Positions 1 through 4,345 of a DNA stretch of 9,227 nt are shown here, one piece after another (position 1 is the first letter of the stretch; every line of letters begins with the position of its first letter). Below the pieces are notes generated by a model, which worked only from the letters and a program-made list of their open reading frames with translations, did not search any database and was not told the DNA's origin. Origin of the DNA: Candidatus Bathyarchaeota archaeon (GTDB taxonomy: Archaea; Thermoproteota; Bathyarchaeia; TCS64). The position numbers were made by a program, and so were the translations under genes. Where the stretch lies: the NCBI GenBank assembly GCA_030602935.1, contig JAUVYU010000015.1, positions 1 to 9,227 of the forward strand, in the 5' to 3' direction.

Positions 1-292
1 CCAATTCATGGGCCGCTATTCTGCATCCCGTTGCCTCCTTGAGGGCCTTGTTCCCCCCGATATGGTCATAGTGGCAGTGGGTTATCAGCGCATACTCCAA
101 GGTCTTAGGATCGAACCCAAGGCCTTTGATGTTATCAAGAACATCGGACACTCCCTCCCCTCCGCCCGTATCAATCAACGCGAGTTTTCCCCCGCAGTCG
201 ATGAGGTACAGGTTGCAGTCTCCCATGGCTGAGACTCCGTATGCTGAACCGCCAACTAGGTAGACCTTATCGGTTAACCTTACTCCAGTCAT
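1..292 (-). CDS. Metallo-beta-lactamase-fold hydrolase, N-terminal part (runs off left edge)
   Basis: Reading the minus strand from an ATG at 292-290 gives 97 codons open to the window edge. The protein begins MTGVRLTDKVYLVGG and carries LIDTGG at about residues 39-44 and the metal-binding signature HCHYDHIGG at 72-80 (H72, H74, D76, H77), the HxHxDH motif of the metallo-beta-lactamase superfamily. That fold binds two metal ions and hydrolyses thioesters, phosphodiesters or lactones, so the substrate cannot be told from this fragment; glyoxalase II-like or other small hydrolases are possible. The remaining ligands (a further His, a bridging Asp and a last His) would lie outside the window. 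An in-frame TGA two codons upstream (298-296) fixes the ATG as the earliest start. No ribosome site is evident and an AT-rich box lies about 26 bases upstream, which suits a leaderless message. Confidence 0.9.
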   Translation of the reverse strand, partial: MTGVRLTDKVYLVGGSAYGVSAMGDCNLYLIDCGGKLALIDTGGGEGVSDVLDNIKGLGFDPKTLEYALITHCHYDHIGGNKALKEATGCRIAAHEL

Positions 293-315
293 TGATCATA
301 CCATGCATTTTTGCA

Positions 316-326
316 TTTTTAATCTT
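316..326 (-). promoter_or_regulatory. Probable TATA box of the metallo-hydrolase gene
   Basis: On the minus strand this reads AAGATTAAAAA and its centre lies about 27-28 bases before the ATG at 292. That is the usual distance between an archaeal TATA box and a transcription start, so the transcript would begin at or within a few bases of the start codon. The call is positional and by eye. Confidence 0.35.
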
Positions 327-405
327 AACTTGACCTCACCAGAGTGTCGCCTATGTGGACAGACCATGTGGCCCGTGGCGATGATCGATGTTTCGAATCA
401 TTGCC

Positions 406-508
406 TTACATGGAGCGTGCTTTGCTCCAAACGTGCATTTCGTATAATTGTCCCGGCGAAGTCCGATGGAACTTCGTCATTTTTCAGGAAGGCCTCATAA
501 AATATATA
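406..508 (-). other. Spacer with strong TATA-like box, two hairpins and a 24-codon ORF
   Basis: The 293-570 spacer has no convincing long gene. On the minus strand TATATATTTTA (about 498-507) is followed some 25 bases on by an ATG at 480-478 that opens a 24-codon ORF ending at 406. The same stretch can fold into two hairpins. One is at 455-478 (GGCGAAGT against ACTTCGTC, eight pairs with one G-T, loop of eight). The other is at 411-429 (TGGAGC against GCTCCA, loop of seven). It could be a small structured RNA, a second promoter giving the hydrolase gene a structured leader of about 185 bases, or chance. The plus-strand reading frames here (303-500 and 344-619) show no recognisable protein. 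Confidence 0.25.
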
Positions 509-545
509 CCGCCAGAATTATGGTGGCGAATCCTGTACTTCACAA

Positions 546-571
546 ATAAAAAAAGGGTTGAGCGTAGGCTC
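546..571 (-). terminator. Terminator after the C2H2 zinc-finger gene
   Basis: On the minus strand, immediately at and after the stop codon, a short GAGC-CTAC-GCTC stem-loop (571-560) is followed by AACCC and a run of seven T (554-548), then ATTT. Archaeal RNA polymerase stops at T-tracts, and the position 17 bases past the stop suits a terminator. The stem is only four pairs, so the T-run is the main evidence. Confidence 0.5.
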
Positions 572-732
572 TACTCGGCTTCTGTTGCCTTCTTGAACTT
601 CTCGGCCATCTCCGGATAGTATCTCTCATTGAACTCGTCTAACTTGTCAGGGTGCTCCAACCTGACGTGGAACCTGACTCCACCAGGACTGGCCGATTGC
701 CGGTCGCAATAAGGACAACCATACCGCTCCAT
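571..732 (-). CDS. Small C2H2 zinc-finger protein (53 residues)
   Basis: ATG at 732-730 to TAG at 573-571. The protein starts MERYGCPYCDRQSASPGGVR and contains one classic C2H2 finger: C6-X2-C9-X12-H22-X4-H27, with a hydrophobic residue (F21) just before the first His. After the finger comes a charged, probably helical tail (residues 29-53) rich in Glu and Lys. Single-finger proteins of this size occur in several archaeal lineages and are generally assumed to bind DNA or act in transcription; that role is inferred here. The frame ends in a terminator-like T-run and has AT-rich boxes 30-45 bases upstream, so it looks like an independent monocistronic gene. It lies head to head with the short plus-strand unit at 771-930. 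No Shine-Dalgarno motif is seen, consistent with a short or absent leader. Confidence 0.8.
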   Translation of the reverse strand: MERYGCPYCDRQSASPGGVRFHVRLEHPDKLDEFNERYYPEMAEKFKKATEAE

Positions 733-760
733 TTGCACAGACAAATGAGGCTACCCGACG

Positions 761-778
761 ATAAATAGGATATATACC
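761..778. promoter_or_regulatory. Divergent AT-rich promoter region (ATAAATA and TATATA boxes)
   Basis: Two TATA-like boxes lie next to each other: ATAAATA (761-767, read CTATTTAT on the minus strand) and TATATACC (771-778). The first is about 30 bases before the ATG of the minus-strand zinc-finger gene at 732. The second is 28 bases before an ATG on the plus strand at 799. The spacing suits back-to-back core promoters, but which box serves which direction is a guess. Confidence 0.4.
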
Positions 779-798
779 ATTTAACATTTTTTACTCAG

Positions 799-873
799 AT
801 GAACCTTACAAATATGGGCAGTAACGACGAACCGTTTAGCTTTTCTAATAAAAATATTGATTTTGAGAGCTAA
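799..873 (+). CDS. Candidate 24-residue leaderless micro-ORF
   Basis: ATG at 799-801 to TAA at 871-873. The peptide begins MNLTNMGSNDEPF, is acidic and polar, and has no Cys or membrane segment. I do not recognise it. Support is positional only: a TATATA box 28 bases upstream places transcription initiation on or beside the ATG, and 22 bases after the stop codon begins a hairpin with a run of eight T. Together these mark out a transcript of roughly 130 bases. It could equally be a non-coding RNA in which the ORF is incidental. Base composition is much more AT-rich than in the neighbouring genes. Confidence 0.3.
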   Translation: MNLTNMGSNDEPFSFSNKNIDFES

Positions 874-895
874 GGTGGCTATTTCGTCTCACCAA

Positions 896-930
896 TTTGG
901 GACAATAGTCGTCTCAAAATTCTTTTTTTT
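896..930 (+). terminator. Strong intrinsic-type terminator (8-pair hairpin plus eight T)
   Basis: TTTGGGAC (896-903) pairs with GTCTCAAA (911-918), eight pairs including one G-T, around a seven-base loop, and is followed by ATTC and eight T (923-930). No recognised gene ends before it on the plus strand, so it implies a short transcript starting near 797. An eight-base direct repeat TCGTCTCA (884-891 and 909-916) overlaps the structure. Confidence 0.55.
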
Positions 931-954
931 AGGGGTACGGATGCACCCGCACAT

Positions 955-962
955 GTTTAATA
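955..962 (+). promoter_or_regulatory. Probable TATA box of the 995-1345 gene
   Basis: TTTAATAA lies 33-40 bases before the TTG start at 995, which would give a transcription start near 984 and a leader of about ten bases. No other AT-rich box lies closer to the gene. Confidence 0.35.
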
Positions 963-994
963 ATCCCGTATCCACTCTAGAGAACTGAACTGGA

Positions 995-1345
995 TTGTCC
1001 GATAGAGGCGATTCTAAAATCAACTGGATAACATGCCCCGACTGCGGCGCCAAGATAGGCGTCGTCCTCTCAGTGGGCAAAGGAGATCAACCTTCTCATT
1101 CACCCCAAGCCGAGCCCTCGGCGTCCTGGCCTCCAACGGGAGTGAACGAGAAGCTGTCAGCAGCAGGAATCGACCTCACCCTAGTGGATGTTGAGGAGGG
1201 GGAGGAGATCGTCACTGTGAGCCCAAAGAAGTTTCTCGGCGACCTGTGGGGGCCCATAAACGAGTCCATCAGGACCATCGGAGGGGGATGGATCAGAGAT
1301 GGCAGACAGAGCAGGTGGGAGATCAGGAAAGAAGACTTGGCCTAG
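995..1345 (+). CDS. Uncharacterised 116-residue protein with one CxxC knuckle
   Basis: The start is TTG at 995; an in-frame TGA nine bases upstream (986-988) and the lack of any earlier start codon support it. I do not recognise a named family. The N-terminus has CPDCGAKIG (C14, C17), half of a zinc-ribbon knuckle with no second Cys pair, so metal binding would need a partner or a dimer. Residues about 27-50 are rich in Pro, Ser and Ala and look like a linker. The C-terminal half is compact: VTVSPKKFLGDLWGPINESI, then a GGGWIRDGRQSRWEI stretch rich in Trp, Gly and Arg. This looks like a small conserved domain that could bind nucleic acid or protein, but that is inference. It ends five bases from the stop of the convergent sulfur-carrier gene. 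No Shine-Dalgarno is visible. Confidence 0.7.
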   Translation: MSDRGDSKINWITCPDCGAKIGVVLSVGKGDQPSHSPQAEPSASWPPTGVNEKLSAAGIDLTLVDVEEGEEIVTVSPKKFLGDLWGPINESIRTIGGGWIRDGRQSRWEIRKEDLA

Positions 1346-1350
1346 ACGCG

Positions 1351-1593
1351 CTAACCCCCTATCGGAGGGGGGAAGACATCGACCACGTCTCCATCCTTGA
1401 GAGAGTAGCTTTTCTCTTCGGCGCTGCCATTTACGAGGGTCACAATCACCTCCTCGACAGGTATCGCTAAACTATCGAGGAGCTGCCCGAGGGTCGTCTC
1501 ATTTCTTTGTTCAATGACCAAGGGTCTGTCAGCCTCATCCCCCTGAAGGTGTTCCTTGAGGGTGCCGTAGAGCCGGACGTCAACCTTGATCAT
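1351..1593 (-). CDS. MoaD/ThiS-family ubiquitin-like sulfur carrier (80 residues)
   Basis: The protein starts MIKVDVRLYGTLKEHL and ends DVVDVFPPPIGG at the stop codon. The beta-grasp pattern, the length of 80 residues and the exposed C-terminal Gly-Gly are hallmarks of MoaD, ThiS and archaeal SAMP proteins. In these families an E1-like enzyme adenylates the last Gly, which then becomes a thiocarboxylate (or, for SAMPs, joins to lysine). Its position head to head with an aldehyde oxidoreductase operon points to a MoaD role: giving sulfur for the dithiolene of the molybdo/tungstopterin. A SAMP or ThiS role cannot be excluded. GGAG eight bases before the ATG at 1593-1591 supports the start. No E1 or MoaE gene is in the window. 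The codons for PPPIGG form a perfect CCCCCT/AGGGGG inverted repeat (1355-1371). Confidence 0.88.
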   Translation of the reverse strand: MIKVDVRLYGTLKEHLQGDEADRPLVIEQRNETTLGQLLDSLAIPVEEVIVTLVNGSAEEKSYSLKDGDVVDVFPPPIGG

Positions 1594-1728
1594 GGGTCTA
1601 TCTCCATTACATTACCCCTCAAAATGTAAGTCATTTTCGCTCAATCGCGCATGTCTCTTCTCCGGTAACTGCCTCATCGAAAATGATTTATTTCTACAGA
1701 TATGTCCACGATAGGAGGTTTTATTGTT
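1594..1728. promoter_or_regulatory. Divergent promoter region with matched core promoters
   Basis: The sulfur-carrier gene (leftward) and the AOR operon (rightward) share this 135-base region. Each gene is preceded by the same nine bases, CGAAAATGA, at 1639-1631 on the minus strand and 1678-1686 on the plus strand, each running into a TATA-like stretch (CTTACATTTT leftward, TTTATTTCT rightward). The pattern fits a purine-rich BRE plus TATA. A second inverted repeat, TTACATT (1607-1613) and AATGTAA (1623-1629), overlaps the leftward TATA stretch and could be an operator. Ribosome sites follow: GGAG at 1604-1601 leftward and AGGAGG at 1713-1718 rightward. Confidence 0.55.
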
Positions 1729-2268
1729 ATGAGCAGACGGAGGCCCGTCACTAAGCCGTGGGTCGTCAGGGACTACATCAAATGCAGCGGCTGCAGGCTC
1801 TGCGAGATCGCATGTAGCATGAAGCACGAGGGCCGGATCTGGCCTGAGGCATCTAGGGTGCGGGTCTTCATGCTCGTGCCGGGTGCCGAGGTCCCCCACC
1901 TCTGCGCTCAGTGCAGCTACTACCCGTGTATATCGAGCTGCCCCTCTGAGGCACTATACAAGAACGAGGACACGGGGGCAGTCATCGTCGACGACGAGAA
2001 ATGCATCGCATGCGGAGCGTGTATCAACGCCTGTCCGGGTCAGATACCCCACATGCACCCCGAGGGGGGGCGAGTCGTAATCTGCGATCTATGCGGGGGA
2101 GAACCCGAGTGCGCCAAGATCTGTGAGAGGGCTGGATACGGGGCCCTCTTCAAAGGGACGAGGTCCTCATCTGTAAACTACGATCTGTACGCCAAGAACC
2201 CCGAGGAGATCACCAAGAACCTGGCGATCAACCTCTACGGTGAAAGAGGGGAGGAGTTATCGGAATGA
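1729..2268 (+). CDS. Four-cluster ferredoxin subunit of an AOR-type oxidoreductase
   Basis: The protein has 179 residues from the ATG at 1729, chosen because AGGAGG (1713-1718) lies ten bases before it; an in-frame ATG at 1702 would precede that ribosome site and is unlikely. Sixteen cysteines form four [4Fe-4S] motifs: C19/C22/C25/C29, C59/C62/C67/C71, C92/C95/C98/C102 and C119/C122/C128/C132. This is the DmsB/HycB-like electron-transfer fold with two-by-two clusters. No signal peptide is seen, so it is cytoplasmic. The next gene starts within its stop codon (ATGA), so the two are translationally coupled and almost certainly form a complex: this subunit carries electrons between the tungsten or molybdenum site and a soluble carrier. 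The arrangement resembles AorA/AorB, YdhY/YdhV and BamC/BamB. Confidence 0.9.
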   Translation: MSRRRPVTKPWVVRDYIKCSGCRLCEIACSMKHEGRIWPEASRVRVFMLVPGAEVPHLCAQCSYYPCISSCPSEALYKNEDTGAVIVDDEKCIACGACINACPGQIPHMHPEGGRVVICDLCGGEPECAKICERAGYGALFKGTRSSSVNYDLYAKNPEEITKNLAINLYGERGEELSE

Positions 2269-4118
2269 CCCTGGGATACAACGGCAAGATAGCCGAGGTG
2301 GACCTCACAGAGGGGAAGGTCTCGGAATACTGGCCAGACGAGAAGATCCTCAAGGACTATGTTGGAGGCAGGGGGCTGGGCGTCAAGATCCTCTGGGACA
2401 AACTGGGGGGCAAGTGGAGGAGCGTAGACCCTCTGGGACCAGAGAACCTCCTCCTCGCCCTGACCGGCCCATTGACGGGGTACGTCTCTGGGACCAGGAT
2501 ATGTGTCACAGGGAAGTCCCCGCTCTCAAACGGGATCGTGGGCTCCACTGCGAGTGGAGAGTTCCCCCTAGAGTTGAAGACGGCAGGATACGACGGGGTC
2601 ATCGTCACGGGGAGGGCAGAAAATCCCGTCTACCTGCTCATCACGGACGATGGGGCTGAGATCAGGGATGCCTCGAAGCTATGGGGGATGGACGGGAAGG
2701 AGACCATTAAAACCCTGAATCGTGAGATACGAGAGCTACTGAAGGAGAGGAATCCGAGCTTCGGACTCTGGAAGGAGCCCGGGATGATCTACACTGGTCC
2801 AGCCGGCGAGAACCTCGTCAGAAACGCCGCTGTCATGGAGAAATGGTCTCACGCCTGCGGGTACGGCGGATACGGGGCGGTCATGGGCTCAAAGAACCTG
2901 AAGGCCCTCGTGGCCAAGGGCACAGGGCCCCTGCCGGAGATTGCGCATCCGGAGCTGCTCCAGGCCCTGCTTGACGAAACCTACGATGCTGCGTTCGGTA
3001 ACCCTCAGAGGAACTTCTGGGGGACAGGTGCCATGGGATACTCGACGGGGGCCCAGAGCTCCGCCGAGCCCGTGAGGAACTGGCAGGAAGAGTGGCACGA
3101 CGAGAGGAGCATCGGCGTCATCAACTTCGAGACCCGGAACTGGGTCAAGAGGTACTGGAGCGACTACGGATGCACAAGGGCTTGCATGAAGCTGGCGGTC
3201 GTCAAGACAGGCCCCTTCAAGGGAGCAATAACCGACAACCCCGACTACGAGCTTCAGGCCTACTGCGGTACAAACCTGGGGATATATGACCCAGATGGCG
3301 TTGTCTACATGTCATCGGTTATCGACGACCTCGGCCACAGCGGCATCAACGGGGCGAACACGATAGGCTTCGCCGCGGAGCTCTTCCAGAGAGGAATCCT
3401 GAACAAGGAGGACCTCGACGGTATCGAGCCTGTGTGGGGAGACGCCAAGGCGATGGGGGAGATGGCGTACCTAATAGCGGAGAGGCGGGCCATGGGCGAT
3501 ATCCTGGCCGAGGGAACCTACAGGGCCGCTAAGGCCATCTCGGAGATTAAGGGAGTGGACGCCATGCAGTACGCGGTCCATTTCAAAGGGATCGAGGTAG
3601 GGGCTCACGGAATACGCACAGGGAAGCACTCACCCTACCTAGGCTACGCTCTATCCGTCCAGGGAGGGGACCACACGTCCAGGCCGCGCCCCCCGATGAG
3701 CGAGGCGAGGAGCACGATGGGAGACACCATGGTCGTCTGCACGATGGGGGTGCCGAGGCTTGAAAACATAATCTGGAGGTACCTCAAGGTCGTGACGGGC
3801 TGGGAGCTGAGCCAAGAAGACTGGATAAACGTCAACGGGAGGCGGATAGTCCAGATACAAAGAGCGGTCATCCTGCTGGGAGGTCCCGACGTCGTCTGGG
3901 ATCCAGAAATCGACGACGACAACCCCCCAAGGTGGTACGAGCCCCTCCCCAGCGGGCCTTTCAAGGGATCGGCCCCAGACAGGGCTACGTTGATGGAGGA
4001 ACGGAAGACGGCATACGCCGACCTGGGCTGGGATAGCCGAGGGATACCCTCCTCGAAGGAGCTCCGGAAGCTTGGGCTTCACGACGTCGATGAGGTACTC
4101 GAACAGCTCCGGACCTAG
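2265..4118 (+). CDS. Divergent aldehyde:ferredoxin oxidoreductase (AOR) family catalytic subunit
   Basis: The 617 residues match the AOR family in length and order. The N-terminal domain has VGGRGLGVKIL (33-43), LTGPLTGYVSGTR (66-78), KSPLSNG (84-90) and ELKTAGYDGVIVTGRA (103-118), and AVMGSKNLKAL follows at 205-215. These enzymes hold a tungsto- or molybdo-bis-pyranopterin and one [4Fe-4S] cluster and usually oxidise aldehydes to acids with ferredoxin. Several expected cofactor residues differ. The cluster motif CxxCxxxC reads DYGCTRAC (300-307), with Asp at the first Cys; C303, C307 and C492 remain. The two DxxGL(D/C) pterin motifs read DDLGHS (354-359) and DTMVVC (487-492). DYEL (327-330) keeps the usual Glu region. 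GGGGAGGAG (2248-2256) precedes the ATG, which overlaps the stop of the ferredoxin gene. The substrate is unknown; a BamB-like or other AOR clade is possible. Confidence 0.9.
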   Translation: MTLGYNGKIAEVDLTEGKVSEYWPDEKILKDYVGGRGLGVKILWDKLGGKWRSVDPLGPENLLLALTGPLTGYVSGTRICVTGKSPLSNGIVGSTASGEFPLELKTAGYDGVIVTGRAENPVYLLITDDGAEIRDASKLWGMDGKETIKTLNREIRELLKERNPSFGLWKEPGMIYTGPAGENLVRNAAVMEKWSHACGYGGYGAVMGSKNLKALVAKGTGPLPEIAHPELLQALLDETYDAAFGNPQRNFWGTGAMGYSTGAQSSAEPVRNWQEEWHDERSIGVINFETRNWVKRYWSDYGCTRACMKLAVVKTGPFKGAITDNPDYELQAYCGTNLGIYDPDGVVYMSSVIDDLGHSGINGANTIGFAAELFQRGILNKEDLDGIEPVWGDAKAMGEMAYLIAERRAMGDILAEGTYRAAKAISEIKGVDAMQYAVHFKGIEVGAHGIRTGKHSPYLGYALSVQGGDHTSRPRPPMSEARSTMGDTMVVCTMGVPRLENIIWRYLKVVTGWELSQEDWINVNGRRIVQIQRAVILLGGPDVVWDPEIDDDNPPRWYEPLPSGPFKGSAPDRATLMEERKTAYADLGWDSRGIPSSKELRKLGLHDVDEVLEQLRT

Positions 4119-4345
4119 CTCCCATCCTCACCTTTTTCAAGCAGGTGATGGGCTACATCCCGCACCCACTTGCCTGACTCCTGTCTCGCCGCAACTGCAA
4201 CGAGGAAGTCCCTCGACTCGATCTCAAGGGCCTCCTTCCAACTCTTGAAGGCTTTGAGGAGGTTTTCCTGGGCAGAAAGATGATACGTACAGTACTCGGA
4301 GCCATCCTCACGTCGCCTCCAGCAGAGTGAGCAGCCCCTACTCAT
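4115..4345 (-). CDS. Small CxxC/CxxH protein overlapping the topoisomerase gene (76 residues)
   Basis: The protein starts MSRGCSLCWRRREDGSEYCT and has a likely zinc site made of C5, C8, C19 and H22 (CX2C-X10-CX2H). The rest is mostly helical, with WKEAL at 36-40 and a motif GKWVRDVAHHLLEKG near the C-terminus. I believe similar short archaeal proteins with a CxxC...CxxH head and a WKEAL...WVxxVAxxLL tail exist, but I know no function. The ATG (4345-4343) lies inside the last codons of the topoisomerase gene, an eight-base overlap, with GGAGG (4358-4354) eight bases upstream; this indicates translational coupling and suggests a related role in DNA handling. Its TAG overlaps the TAG of the convergent AOR gene. 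Confidence 0.8.
   Translation of the reverse strand: MSRGCSLCWRRREDGSEYCTYHLSAQENLLKAFKSWKEALEIESRDFLVAVAARQESGKWVRDVAHHLLEKGEDGS

Noticed and set aside
386..404. TTCGAATC resembling a tRNA T-loop
   Set aside because: No acceptor, anticodon or D-arm pairing could be found around it on either strand.
344..619. Plus-strand 91-codon frame across the 300-620 region
   Set aside because: It overlaps the zinc-finger gene on the other strand, has no promoter or ribosome site in a suitable place, and its translation shows no domain-like pattern.
1355..1371. CCCCCT/AGGGGG hairpin as a terminator
   Set aside because: It lies inside the last codons of the sulfur-carrier gene and is explained by encoding Pro-Pro-Pro-Ile-Gly-Gly. 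No T-run follows it on either strand.
1702..1728. Earlier ATG for the ferredoxin subunit
   Set aside because: It lies upstream of the AGGAGG ribosome site that serves the ATG at 1729, and is probably at or before the transcription start.
3644..4082. Minus-strand frames of 106 and 143 codons inside the AOR gene
   Set aside because: They are opposite to well-conserved AOR sequence, have no ribosome site or promoter, and resemble shadow frames.
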